Positions 22,860-34,769 of a stretch of 64,000 nucleotides of DNA are shown in pieces. The stretch spans positions 3,410,001 through 3,474,000 of the forward strand of contig NC_089431.1 in NCBI RefSeq assembly GCF_026210795.1, given 5' to 3'. The position numbers and the translations under genes were made by a program. Origin of the DNA: Rhizophagus irregularis (taxonomy: Eukaryota; Glomeromycota; Glomeromycetes; Glomerales; Glomeraceae). Numbering within the stretch: the stretch's first letter is position 1; every line of letters starts with the position of its first letter. The notes under the pieces are model-generated. The model did not search any database. It was not told the DNA's origin and was given only the letters and a program-made list of their open reading frames with translations.

Positions 22860-24300
22860 AATGCTGTCGCTATTTCTAGTGTAATGGTGATGATGTGGAA
22901 ATTGATATTATACCATCTCTCCTAGGCATCAGATAGCAAAGTACAGAATGCGAATGATGATAATGATGATGGAGTGTTTAAGTTTAAGATAGCTTGGTAG
23001 TGATCAAGGATTATAAAAACCTCTAGTGGTGTGCAACTAAAATGCTCAGATCAAAAAAACGAATTTGATGATGATGATGAAAGGGTAATCAACTGAAGTT
23101 CAAGATGAATCAACAGTGCGTGATCAGTACTCCTCTTACAAAAATTGAAAAGATATTCAATAAAGCTAGTACAATGTTTCCAGAATCAAAAAAAATACTT
23201 CAAGGTGAAGAAATGTGCAAACTTGTTTTTACTGGCAATTTACTATCTATGACGTGAAGAAGCTTAAGATTTTGACAACATCACGAGGGTTGTGCCTAGC
23301 TTTTTGTTGTAGTCGGATAGATTCAGGACCGGACTCTATGCTTTTAGAATTTATTTATAGATAAATCTCAAAAATTCCTATTACGAAATTTTGTTGCAGT
23401 TGCTCACCTAAACGCTGAAACCGCCATACAATTATGAATAAAATATATCATCAAAATCTTGTGAAAGATAGTAAAGGAGATCAAGTTGACCAATATTAAT
23501 TTCAAGTTGCAAGAATGAAATTCTAAAGCAGCAAAAGAAGTTCAAAGTCACATTCGAATTCCACATCACCATTCATTATTGAAAGTGATTACAACTAAGT
23601 CTAGTAAGCCCATTATAACTGTTGATATAAATGATTATATTGAGTTCTTGATGACAATGATGTATCATTTTTAATGAAAGATTGTCTCATTATTCAACCT
23701 TTCGTAGGTAGAAGAAGTGACGTTGTGAAAGTTGGCAGCCACAAATTGGTGATTTGTTAGCAATTTTATTTTTCAATTAAAACTTTTTTTTTTTTGCACA
23801 AAGCTAATCAAATTGTAAACAATTATGTACTGTAGCAGCAAATTTATGGTATAATCCAAATGAATCTTCAAATGATTTAGTGAAAAGTCCAACAGAAATA
23901 AGATTCAGATCAGAACAATTATTGGTTTACAAATAATTATTTCATCAAATTGGTAAGACAACTATCAACTTTGTCATCAACCGCTTTTTGAATGAGAAGA
24001 TCAAGTCAAAATGATGAAATTAGCTGACCTAATGATACTTATGTAAGTGAAATAATTACCGGAATGATCAGAAGTAATATTCGTCTTTCTTAAAGATATA
24101 CATTTATTATGATCTTCTATCAATATCTAGTAGATTTATGTAAGCATTTATCAAGTACTTGCAGCTCCTATTTCAAATCTCTCAGCAATTAACACGGAAC
24201 TTATCTCACAAATGTAATATTGCATTGAAAGTTTACATGGACACTCTTGTTTGACATTTGATACACGCGCACTTGGAAGGATTTTTGGGTATTATCATTT
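22860..24300 (+). pseudogene. Heavily decayed protein-coding region, family unknown
   Basis: Plus-strand segments read like protein in changing frames. Examples are PLTKIEKIFNKASTMFPESK near 23130, FVAVAHLNAETAIQL near 23390, MNKIYHQNLVKDSKGDQVDQ near 23434 and KDCLIIQPFVGRRSDVVKVG near 23675. Stops and frameshifts separate them, and several stops are TGA. Base composition is richer in G and C than true spacer here. I could not assign a family. Confidence 0.35.
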
Positions 24301-24671
24301 GTCGCTTATTATAGCTTTGGTATATGTGCATTTTTTTTAAAAAACAGGATTCATGGTAAATTATGATATTTTATTGTTTTAGATCTTTAAATGTTTAAAT
24401 AATTTAATCAATTTTTATCTCTGTATTTTAACTTAAATTCTCACATTTTAAATAGAAAAAAATAATGGACTTAAGAGTTGAATTTTTGTCTTCTTTAACA
24501 TTAGATATTTTTGCTACAGGATCATTTTTAAGAAATTAAGGCTGTAAAGCAGGCCTTCTTAAATCACTACTGGTTAAACTAAAGGAGTTGTCTATCAGGT
24601 AATAATATTATTCTTTTATGTGATTTTTTCTTATATCCATGTTTTTCTTTCAGAATCTGAATTAATTAATA

Positions 24672-24824
24672 ATTGATTTTTTCATCAAATTGCACTTTGG
24701 TGGTGGTAGCGGTGGACCTCCCATGGCTCCCGGTGGTGGTAACGCCACAATATTTGAGGAAGATGGAAGCGGAAATGGAAGTGGAGAGGTGGAGGTGGAG
24801 GAATTTAGATTTGAAGATATTTAA
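24672..24824 (+). other. Short Gly-rich open frame
   Basis: A frame ending at TAA 24822-24824 encodes FGGGSGGPPMAPGGGN and an acidic tail (EEDGSGNGSGEVEVEE). Its local G content stands out in an A/T-rich stretch. There is no ATG or clear splice acceptor, so it may be an exon remnant or a simple-sequence tract. Confidence 0.2.
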
Positions 24825-25100
24825 TTTAACGATTTTTTAGAAAATCGTTGAGAAATTCTCCGAAGAAATTCTTATTAAAAATTTATTTCCAACTAGATAG
24901 TTTTAGATTTTTAACATTTCCGGTTAGAAACTTCTACAAAGAATTAACGGTTGTAATTTTAGGATCTTTATGAAAGAATTCATTAGTTAAATTTTGTCTA
25001 CAATTTTATTATTTGGAGTATATATATAGTGAATAATTTTCTTGAACTATTAGGAAAAAATTGATATATTATAACAATCCGACGAAACTATATACATAAA

Positions 25101-25771
25101 TTGTCAGCAAGCGAGTTTTTATATAAGATATGTGATAAATGTAAGAAAGTAAGAAGAATTTTAAAGGGTGTCAAGATTTGCCATTGTTGTCACATAATAA
25201 AGAGGTTATTTAAATCAAGCGGAAATAAATTATTGACAACTTTATCAAGTAAGTTAATTATGTTACAGAATATGGAAAATTGGAATTGGTTTCTTATGAT
25301 CAATTCAAAAATATAAAATTTATAAAGCTATTTGGGTTGATGGACCGATCAATAATTGGAATATGATTCGTTATGGTATTTATAATATTGTTCGGGAGAA
25401 TAATTATATAGTTGTTCTTAAAAAACTTAAAGGTAACATCCATGGAACTGAATGAGGTACAGGATATGCGATATTTTAATCTTTGTTCAAATGGAAATGT
25501 AGATATATATAACACTAGTAAATATTTTGGAATAACTATAGATCCCTTTACCAAAGATATTATTATTGTTATGAATTATTACAATTCAGGTAATTTGATA
25601 CATTATTTAAGTAATAATTTTTATAATATTAGTAGTAACTTGAAAGATAACTCTATAAAAAATGTTTGTCCGATAAATATTCGGAATGGGGTCAATTTTC
25701 CGGACACTTGCACGCTATTATACAATATTTGTTACAATTTAATACAAGATGCGGAGATTGAGAATTTTTAA
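25101..25771 (+). pseudogene. Truncated protein kinase, AM-fungal Cys-rich family
   Basis: The N-terminal zinc-binding module is present: CDKCKKVRRIL and CHCCHIIKRLFKSSGNK. It is followed by YDQFKNI, then directly by IYKAIWVDGPINNW. The whole Gly-rich ATP loop between them is missing and the frame changes. IVVLKKL retains the ATP-binding Lys, and FGITIDPFTKDIIIVMNYYN matches the hinge region. The frame ends at 25771 soon after NLIHYLSNNFYNIS, so the entire catalytic lobe is absent. It is a dead N-lobe remnant. A convergent F-box gene follows about 85 bp away. Confidence 0.75.
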
Positions 25772-25856
25772 CCATATAAAAAACGTACAATATCATGATG
25801 AAAAAACAAAAATATTTCAGTAATCTTAGTATAACCAGTTTATTACACCTTATTTA

Positions 25857-27533
25857 TTAATATTGTAAATAATTATTAATTATATAACTATAATGATAGA
25901 TACATAAATCATCGTATTTTTGAACTATAATATTATATAATTTAAATTCATTTACTTCTTCTTTAAAAAAAAATAATTCGTCTTCATCATTATCTGATTC
26001 TAAAATAGCCAAATATTTAACCCTTTCCTTCTTCAAAATATATTTTTTTATATAAAATAAAATATTAATATTATTAATATTTTCATCTTCATTCACCACT
26101 ATATTTCTAATTAATAATTTCTTAATAAAAGTATTTTGTGAATTTTTTAAAAATATTTCCAGATCACTATTATTAAATAAAAGAGTCAAACATAAATATT
26201 CTAATTTAGAAGGAAGAATCTGTCCTAAATTTTTTAATACAGTTGAACTAAATTCATTATAAACAGTATCATAATCATAAAAATTCACTTCAATAGTAAG
26301 ATAATTAATATTATGTTGATTATTTTTAATGATTAAGTAAATATTATTATCATCAAATACATTAGAATCAAAATATCTAATATTTTTACAATTTTTCATA
26401 ATAATTTCAAATAATTGTCGTTTTGATCTTGGTTCATAATAATCGTCTATTATATCAACAAATTCCAATCCAAAATTTTCTAAATAATTACCAAATTTCT
26501 GTAAAAGTAATAATAATGATTCAATACATAATATATGTGTTATTTCAAAGTTCATAATCAAAGTTCTCAATTTAAAAGGTTTAGTAACCTTAATAATTTG
26601 TTGAACAAAATCAGAATTTAAATAATTACAATAAATAAGATGAATAGATTCTAAAACATTTAAATGATCAAAAACCTCATATAAAATATTAATTATAGTT
26701 TTAAAATTAGTGGAATAAAATATAATTGTATTTAAAGTATTTGAACAATTAGAATTTTTTAATGATAAAAATGGATTATATAAATTTAAATTACTAAAAA
26801 TTCTAAATAAAATTTTTTTGAGATTATGTTGTGAAATAATTATTTGTGTTAAACATTTTTCAATTAATGAATAATTATTGATACTAAAATAAACGTTAAA
26901 ATCAAAAATAATCGATGAAATTGAATTGCAATTAGAATATAAAAATTTCAAAAGTGGAATAATATTTTGAAATTGAATGGCACAACCATTTAAATTTAAA
27001 TTTCTGATATTGCATATAAGATTTGGATTTTGTAAAATCAAATCCATATAATCATAATTATTACTCATTTTAAATTTAAAAGAATATATATTTCCTTCAT
27101 TTCCAATAAACACTTCAAATAATGACCTATAAATTATATAAATTAACTTATCATTATATTTATCTACTAAAGTATTAACCCAATATTTAATAGAATAAAA
27201 TATTTTATCTGTATCCAAGTATTTAATAAAACTAGGATAATTGAATAATGTATTATTCGAAGGTACTAATAAATTATCATTAATTCCATATTCATCAAAT
27301 TTTGCTTTACTATCTTCATTTAAAAAGCATAAATAAATTTCAATAAAACGATAATTTTTAGGGGATTCTATTGAAAATGGATCTTCCCATAATAATGGAA
27401 TTGTTACCCGACACCATAATCTATTAACAAGTATACACGAATGTAATGTTTTATAATCATTTATATGAAAATATTGTATGATTTTATTTATTAACTCAGG
27501 TAAATCTCCTAAAAATATTTTCGAGCATGCCAT
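25857..27533 (-). CDS. F-box-like protein with LRR-like repeats
   Basis: Single-exon 558-residue protein starting at ATG 27533. The N-terminus, LGDLPELINKIIQYF then SCILVNRLWCRVTIPLLWED, is a classic fungal F-box (LP..hh..I..yh, ...LV...W). The remainder alternates short hydrophobic strands with Asn/Ile-rich loops such as IRNLNLNGC and LEYLCLTLL, as in LRR-like arrays of the large AM-fungal F-box family. Such proteins normally dock to Skp1 in SCF ubiquitin ligases through the F-box and bind substrates through the repeats. The substrate cannot be predicted. No introns or lesions are seen. Confidence 0.85.
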   Translation of the reverse strand: MACSKIFLGDLPELINKIIQYFHINDYKTLHSCILVNRLWCRVTIPLLWEDPFSIESPKNYRFIEIYLCFLNEDSKAKFDEYGINDNLLVPSNNTLFNYPSFIKYLDTDKIFYSIKYWVNTLVDKYNDKLIYIIYRSLFEVFIGNEGNIYSFKFKMSNNYDYMDLILQNPNLICNIRNLNLNGCAIQFQNIIPLLKFLYSNCNSISSIIFDFNVYFSINNYSLIEKCLTQIIISQHNLKKILFRIFSNLNLYNPFLSLKNSNCSNTLNTIIFYSTNFKTIINILYEVFDHLNVLESIHLIYCNYLNSDFVQQIIKVTKPFKLRTLIMNFEITHILCIESLLLLLQKFGNYLENFGLEFVDIIDDYYEPRSKRQLFEIIMKNCKNIRYFDSNVFDDNNIYLIIKNNQHNINYLTIEVNFYDYDTVYNEFSSTVLKNLGQILPSKLEYLCLTLLFNNSDLEIFLKNSQNTFIKKLLIRNIVVNEDENINNINILFYIKKYILKKERVKYLAILESDNDEDELFFFKEEVNEFKLYNIIVQKYDDLCIYHYSYIINNYLQY

Positions 27534-28429
27534 GTTGGTAAAGGAAAAAAGGAGTTTTGCTTTTCACTTCAAAATGAAATAAATTTATCAATTTTCGGAA
27601 TTGTACAACTTGATTAGTATTCCATAAAAAGGCAACAATAGGACCAAAAATAATATGTATTCTGCAGATTGGCGGATTTGTCCTTATTCTGGTCTGCCGA
27701 TCTTTTTTGTTTGTTACAAGCGTACAAAAAATAATCTCACATCATAAAGACATCATAAAGTAAATTCTTGTTAGAAATTAAATATTTACAGAAATAATTG
27801 AAATTGAAATTTTATATATAATACCCGTATGAACCTTTTTGATAAAATGTTTTCTTATTCACGTGTATAAGTGACGCAAAATCAAAAATTATTTTAAAAA
27901 AATTTATTCCTTTAACTCGCCATCATGTTGAATAAGTCCTTTTAAATTCCATGTATTCAACTTGTAGCGATATCACGTAATAATAGTGGCTTATGATGAG
28001 ATCTCTGAAAGCTTTAATTACACATAGTAAATATGTTTCAACATTTGTAATATGATTATAGTATGAATAATAGATAAATAAAATATTTTTGTTTAAATAT
28101 TGCTATAGTATTATAATATTAAATTCTTGTAATTTGCTTATTTATAATTTAATATACTAAACCTTATTGCCGGAGAGAGCACTCTTAATATGTATTAATG
28201 ACCTCTATTGTTTATAGAGGAGGGGCTTTTCTTAAGGTTAAACATATGTACAGTACATTATATACATAAAAATTTATAAGAAAACCTATTTATCGAAAAA
28301 CAGGCCCACGCAGCCACGCTTATATTGAATTAAGTATCACGTGTATCACGTGATTTAATATTATTAACAACGCAATCGCAACGACGTACTTTTTTTTTAA
28401 ATTTAAAAAAAGTTCACTTTTATGTTCAA
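27534..28429. other. Intergenic region with ATCACGTGAT palindrome
   Basis: Upstream flank of the F-box gene, otherwise AT-rich. ATCACGTG at 28336-28343 and ATCACGTGAT at 28345-28354 occur side by side. Confidence 0.5.
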
Positions 28430-28556
28430 CGAACTTTCTCTCTCCCATTCTCCTTTTCCCTTCTCTCGTAATTTCCCTTCCCCTCTTTTCATTTTCCCCC
28501 TTTCTCTCTATCTTCGCACTTCTCCTTTCTCTCACTTTTTTCTTTTTTTTAGACGG
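28430..28556 (+). promoter_or_regulatory. CT-rich tract, promoter-like
   Basis: About 125 bp consist almost entirely of C and T on the plus strand (CTTTCTCTCTCCC, TTCCCTTCCCC and so on), ending in TTTTTTTTAG. CT-rich stretches are common in fungal core promoters and 5' introns. A weaker one lies before the kinase gene at 56.66 kb. It may serve the short frame at 28615. Confidence 0.35.
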
Positions 28557-28614
28557 AACTAAATTGGGATCTTTTTTTGTATGATTTCTTTTGCTAGCGG
28601 TTTGATCTTTTTAG

Positions 28615-28812
28615 ATGATCTCTTCAATCTCTTTGGGCGTTGATTTCGGCGAGGAGGGGATAGTTTTGGACTATTTATTTAACGAAAACAAGAAAAATTT
28701 TGATTTCATTTATTTTTATATGTATAATTATTTGGATCCGTGTTATTATTATCGAAAAAATAACGCAGCACCTCTTGGTATCTATTTAACTAGTAAACGG
28801 GAACCGTTGTAA
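28615..28812 (+). CDS. Possible small protein, 65 residues
   Basis: ATG at 28615 directly follows a TTTTTAG acceptor-like site and the CT-rich tract. The product begins MISSISLGVDFGEEGIVLDY and contains an aromatic-rich middle (FYMYNYLDPCYYY). No domain is recognised. Codon use is less biased than spacer, but a chance frame is possible. Confidence 0.3.
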   Translation: MISSISLGVDFGEEGIVLDYLFNENKKNFDFIYFYMYNYLDPCYYYRKNNAAPLGIYLTSKREPL

Positions 28813-29063
28813 ATCCGAAGCGAAAAACTAAAATTTGCGATTTCATTGGATTACGATCACGTGGAGGACAGAGAAATTCACGTGATCTTTTTTTTTTTCA
28901 TAGTGCGTAGACACGCATCGCTCCGGACAATTAGTTATTGTTCAATTCAATCGAAGACGGTAAACATATATATAGTAAACTCGAAAAACAATATTTCGTT
29001 ATACTCAATGAAATTTTAGTTTTTATAACCACAATAGAAGTCTTTATTAAAAATATTATTTAG

Positions 29064-29545
29064 ACCAAAATATTAAAAGAAGAAATTTATTCAAAAATGA
29101 AAATTATGGTAAATAATGGATGGTTTTTTTTATTTTATTTAAGTAGTATTTCATAAATTAATCAAGATTTACTAGAATATTTTATGAAAGGAATCGAATT
29201 AGCGATTAATCAACTTCAATTAACGGTAAGTAAATAAATATATTTATGTTATTTAGGCCGCTCCAACAAATAGTTTCGTTTAACATCACATGGCATAAGA
29301 AATTAGGGGGTGATCATAATAAAATTTTAAACATACAAAATTTTTAACCAATCATGTGACTAATAAAGCTAATTGACTAATAATATTTAATTACAAAATG
29401 TTTGTTTTGGCAAAAATGGGGGGAACGAAATTATTTATTGGAGCGGCCTTACGAATATAAATGATAATATTAATATTTTTCTTAAATTTATAAAATATAG
29501 AATATATCACCGAAAAAAATTGATATCGATGTTAATAATCTTTAA
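29064..29545 (+). CDS. 3' part of a small gene; intron holds a MITE
   Basis: Three exons join in frame: 29064-29108, 29167-29225 and 29501-29545, ending at TAA. The reading is NIKRRNLFKNENYDLLEYF, then MKGIELAINQLQLT, then NISPKKIDIDVNNL. The first exon begins after an AG acceptor, so upstream exons are likely but were not identified. Intron 2 (29226-29500, 275 bp) contains a complete 195-bp MITE plus its 3-bp target duplication. Without them it would be 77 bp, typical here. The protein is not recognised. Confidence 0.5.
29256..29450. mobile_element. PIF/Harbinger-like MITE, TSD TTA
   Basis: 195-bp element with terminal inverted repeats: GGCCGCTCCAACAAATAG at the left, mirrored by TTATTTATTGGAGCGGCC at the right, imperfect only at a few positions. 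It is flanked by TTA at 29253-29255 and 29451-29453. A TTA/TAA 3-bp target duplication with a GG-starting inverted repeat is characteristic of PIF/Harbinger non-autonomous elements. It has no coding capacity. Confidence 0.8.
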
Positions 29546-30066
29546 ATTTATTTTGTATTAACAAATTGTATTTTGATTTATTTATTTATTTATTTTTTTA
29601 ATTCTATATTTAATTCGTAATCCGTCTAAAAATTAATCAAATACGGGAGAAGTATAAAATCATAAAACAGATCTTTACATGAATTTTCTTTATCAAAAGT
29701 TGGTTTAACACCAATTTCTACTTTAGTATAGAGTAAATTTTACTTTTTGGGACTTTGTATAATATCATGCACCATATGCACCAATGCATAAGTAGTCGTC
29801 TGTATTGTTACACGGGAATCTAGGATTATAGTGAAAAACTTTACCACATATAAAACATTTTTTATTTCTTTAGAAAAGGTGTCAAAACTTTGAGTAAATA
29901 TAGCCAACTAATGCATTTATATATTTACCTTAATATTTAAAAATATATTTAAGAAATACATACTTGCAGATCACGAATTAATTATTATTTTATATTATAG
30001 TGAAATAAATATTAATAAATCAATCCTTTCTTTTTAAAATTAAATTTTTATGTTGTGAGCGGCCTC
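29546..30066. other. AT-rich gap
   Basis: No gene or element identified. Confidence 0.45.
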
Positions 30067-31215
30067 GTACACGTAAATTTCGCCGAAGCCATTTTGCTGA
30101 AGGGATGTTTCGCCGAAGGGACGTTTCGCCGAAATCCACTTCACCGAATTCTATTTCGCCGAAGCCATATCACCGAATGGAAAGAAGTCATAGATTGGTG
30201 AATTTCATGATCAGAAATAGATTTGAACATTAGATTATAATTATCATTTATGATTTTGAAGTTTTTTGATTTTCTGTTGATTTTTTAATTAATTGAAGAA
30301 ATCGATAATCAGTTTTTTTTTAAATAAATATATATATATATATAAACATATTATACAAATATTTTGTGCATACAAGCATTATATGTTATTAGAAGACTAT
30401 AACACAAAATATAATTACTTTTTCGTGAATATTTAAACGTTTTCAGGAAAATAAAGAAAATAAAGAAAATAAAGTTATTTATTTATTACGTAGTAACAAT
30501 TAATATCAGTTACTTGAATGTTAAAGTGATATTATAGAAGAAAAGTCACTTAAAAATAAAAATTTAAACGCTTATTTAATTTTTATTTTTATTGTAAAAA
30601 TTGGTGACGTGGCAAAAGAATGTAAAAATAAAAACTAAAAAATGAAAATATTAAAGTATTCAATCAAGAATTAAAGATATTATTCAACTTCTTTTATTTT
30701 ATATACATTTGTCATTTATATATTCGAGTTGTAATAAGAATATCTATTAAGGTTCCTTAATAAATAGATAAAAAAAAATTTTTATTTTCATTACGCGATT
30801 AATATTTTTATAAAAGTGATAATCGCTATCATTTCTATTATTTTCGGCAAAATGGTTTCGGCGAAATGAAATTCAGCGAAATGGACGATTCGGCAAAATG
30901 GTTTCGGCGAAATGAAATTCAGCGAAATGGACGATTCGGCAAAATGGTTTCGGCGAAATAGAATTCGGTGAAATGGCTTTCGGCGAAACGTCTCTTCAGC
31001 GAAACATCCCTTTGGCGAAATGGACGATTCGGCGAAACAACCCTTTGACGAAACAACCCTTTGGCGAAACGACCCTTCGGCGAAACATCCCTTCGGCGAA
31101 ATTGCTTCGGTGAAATGGAATTCGGTGAAATGGACTATTCAGCGAAACGACCCTTTGACGAAACGTCCCTTCAGCGAAACATCCCTTTGGCGAAATGGCT
31201 TTCAGAGAATTGTAC
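30067..31215 (+). mobile_element. Fold-back element with TTTCGCCGAA decamer arms, copy A
   Basis: The left arm (about 30077-30175) repeats TTTCGCCGAAG and variants about every 10-20 bp. The right arm (about 30842-31206) repeats the complement TTCGGCGAAA many more times. The two arms form an inverted repeat about 1.1 kb long overall, bounded by GTAC on both sides. The ~670-bp centre is AT-rich. The same arms and matching central sequence occur inverted at 62639-63171. Open frames within the right arm are by-products of the repeat. The transposon superfamily is not recognised. Confidence 0.75.
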
Positions 31216-34200
31216 CGTTTCTACCGTAACCTTATTAGATTGGTCACGAATTTATATTTTTCGTGAAACAACAAAAAAAAAAGGAATATATAAACAGTAT
31301 TTTATTATTTAGACGAGACACGACAGACACGTGACACGTGCACGAAAATGATTTTTGAAGGGCGATAATTCGATAATTAATCCATGCTTAAACCCTTAAA
31401 TTCATTTTCACAATTCATAATCTTCACACAAGATAAATTATTATTGGTTTATTTAAAAAAAGGGTTTGAAGTAGATTAATGTTACGTTAAAAATGTTAAA
31501 AATAAATTCATAAGCGTTTATCTCCTTTTAAAAATAGAAAAAAAAAAATATATTGTAAACTAAATGACTAAATTACAATTGCATGGCGAAAAAGAATTAT
31601 TATAAATCTCATACAAGGGGTGAAACCGTAAACGGTAAACCTACATTCATATAAAGAACGGTGTAGATTTTTTTTTTTTACATGTAATATCTTATAATAC
31701 GATATGCGCTAAATTTTTAAAAAATAGATGAAATGAATGATTGGTTCGTGAACATCTTGAACATCTTATAGCAGAACAAAGGGAACTTTAAAATTCATTA
31801 TCATTATTGTATATGTAAAAAAAAAAAAAATTTTTGCAGGCGGGTATTCATTAATAATTATTTATAAAGATCGTCATCTTTAGACTAATTTCCATTAACC
31901 AATAGTAGATCATCTGTGGTTGTATATTACGTAATTAGACATCAAAATGAATCAAATGAACGATCATTTGACCGGATACACTTGGTACATAATAATAAAT
32001 AAATTACCAATAACCTTTTAATTTACAAGAAAAAAAAAACTACAAACTAAAAAAAAAATTTATCTCTAATTAGTATAAATTTTCTATATGTAAAGTTAGT
32101 TTATTTCTATTTCAATAATTGATTAACATAATTTAATTGTTTGAAGTGTTTGATCTTTTTACCTTTTTTTTTTTTTAAAACGTGATACCCTTTTTCGCCA
32201 GATCTGGATTATTTTTTCGGGAATTTCTTCAAAAAAGTCCGAATTTTTTTGCGTACAAAAAAAATAAAAATTTCGTCAATAGATGGAAGTTTCCGGTGGA
32301 TTGACGTGATTTGATTGATGAAAATTTTAAACCCGTTTCACACTTTCCACATTTCTCTCTCAACATTTTAAACCTCTCAACACAAATATTTAATTGGTGA
32401 CAGTTATCAAATAGCTTTCCTTTTTTGTATAACAAATCTTTTTCTCTCAATAGCCTAAAAAAAAAACGAAAATTCCGGATCCTTACGTAAAATAGTAGAA
32501 AGTAATTATCAAAAAAAAACGAAGAAAACCCGGAATATCCGTTCCGAAATAAAAAAGATCTTCGGTAACACCACAATAAAATTAAGGGTTCATCAATATA
32601 AATTCAATGGAAAAATTTCGGAAAAACTTCAAACCACCTTAAAAAGAACATTTATAAACAATTAGTAATAAAATATCAAAAAAAAAAATAATAATAAGGT
32701 TAATTTTCTTTTAGGATTAAATAAATTGAATTTTTCTATAATAATAAATATCCTCTTTTTAAAAAAAAATTTATTATATTAAAACATGTATTAATATAAA
32801 TTTGTACGTAATTTGTGTTTAATTTATTTTTCATATAATGAGAAAATCATACTCTTTTATGTTGGTTTGTCATAAGGATTTTCTTATCACAACATGAAAC
32901 ATCATTTAAAAATTTTTTTTTTCATACATAAATTATTTACATTACATAAATTAAATTAACAAAAAAAAAAATTATGTTAGGTTTTACAATAACAAATTCA
33001 TTGTGTGATGATCCTAATTGATTCAACATTTTATGCATTATTTATTATATTGATTTAACGTCATGGGCGTTTTTCGGGAAATCAAAAAAGGAGAATTTTT
33101 TTTCGGTTATAAATAAATTTTGTTCATTATTTCATATGCATTAATGGGGAAACTTTATAATAAAAAAAATAATTGTTTACAATAAACCCACATTTTAAAT
33201 TCTATAAAAGGAAAAAAAATAAAAAAAAGAGTTTTATAACGTGGTATTTTAAGGAAAAATTTAAGGAAAATGGGGCGTTTTATTTTTATTAGGATTAGTC
33301 ATTTTTTTTTTTTATGCACAGAACGTAGGTTCTGGAATTTTGTTTGTTTTGGATTAACTTGTGTGGGAATATATATAATTTTTTTTTTCTCTCTATCCTT
33401 CTTGGCCGTCTTGGCCGTCCAAAAAAAAATTCATTTTCTATAAAAAAAAAAGAAAAAAAAAGAAAAGAAAAAAAGAAAATAGGAAAAAAGATACTTTTTC
33501 ATATTAAAAGACTTATTCTACTGTAAAATTTAATGTATTTATATATACATATAAAAAATGTTATTATATAATTTTTTTGCTATTGTTAAAAAAAAAAAAA
33601 TTTTTTTGTCGATCATAAACTCCGACTTGGCTCAAAAATAATTTGTGCAACAAAAACAATTAAAATTACACAGTACATAATATAAATTTTATATCAAACA
33701 AGGGGCATTCAAGTATATATGTAGTAAAGGGTCATTCTATTTTTTTTTTTAAAAAAAAATAAGTTTGTTATTTTAAAAAAAGAATGTCCGTGTAACTTAC
33801 GAAAATTAAATACATCCAAAAAAAAATTTTATCTTAACCAAATTTTATTCTCTATTATCCGATTAACCAAGAACCATTTTTTCTAAAAAAAAAAAAAAAA
33901 GAATTTTTAAATGGAATGAAATTTTTAGGCATTAAAAAATTTAATACATTATAGGTACAAAAAAATCTATTAATAATAATAGTATAGTTCACGCCAAACT
34001 TTTCAAATGCATGCATCATTTTTTTTTAAAAAAATGTCAGAGGTCTGAAGCTTTGCGAAACCTAATTATGGCAGGTCTAAAAATACCAAAAAAATTCTTA
34101 AAAATTTCCAAATTTGGAAGATAAAATAAGCTCAATAATAATTTTTTTTGATCGATCTCATGATAAACTAAATTCGTTCATTTGCATAATTTTATAATAA

Positions 34201-34769
34201 ATATAGATAATTAGTGGACTTTCAGTTCCTCGAATAAAAAGTTTTAATTATTTAATATTTAGGTTCTTAAAGTTGGTTTGTTTGTATTGTTTGTTCATGA
34301 CAAAACCGGGGAGTAAGAGTACAATCATCCTTATAACACAAAGTATACTGCAAAAATTAATGGTAAGCAAAATCTCCGTCTTTGTACAACATAATCGAAC
34401 TTTAAAAATAAATGGTCTGAAAAAAAAAAACAAAATATATTACAAAAAGCCACCAATAAAAGATTATGAATTGTTTTTATCAGGGATGCGTTTAGACTTA
34501 ATATGTAGAAAAGACTTGTAGCACAACATTTGATGATACATGAATTTAAATTGGCAGGCAAAACACTGTAATAAATTGCAAATTATTTGTACGAATAAAT
34601 AGAAAAACAGAGAAATCCAAATGTAGCTGAATCCGTATTGTTGGATATGCATCTATTATAACATATATAAATGAACTGGTATTGGAATTTTCTTTTCTTT
34701 TTTTTTCTTTTTTTTTAAAAAAAAAAATCGCGTCCTTAACACAAATTTTTTTTTTATAACATCATCATC
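31216..34769. other. Long AT-rich gap
   Basis: No convincing gene in 3.5 kb. Minus-strand 32229-32576 and overlapping frames at 34248-34652 lack motifs and clear starts. Many T(n)A(n) homopolymer junctions occur. A pyrimidine-rich stretch just before 34770 fits the promoter of the methyltransferase gene. Confidence 0.45.

Noticed and set aside
23390-23680. TGA read as Trp (mitochondrial or Mollicutes-type code, i.e. organelle or endobacterial DNA insert)
   Set aside because: Frameshifts and TAA stops also interrupt the frames, and no mitochondrial or bacterial protein is recognisable. Ordinary decay explains it.
28320-28535. Minus-strand 71-residue frame rich in Arg, Glu and Lys
   Set aside because: It is the complement of the CT-rich tract; the composition comes from GA repeats.
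31020-31312. Two overlapping plus-strand frames of 69 and 83 residues
   Set aside because: They are translations of the TTCGGCGAAA decamer array; the residue pattern (RPFGETSLRRN) simply repeats with it.
32229-32576. Minus-strand 115-residue frame
   Set aside because: It is Phe/Arg/Lys-biased from T- and A-runs and has no motif. It is the longest unexplained frame in a 3.5-kb gap, so a weak possibility remains.
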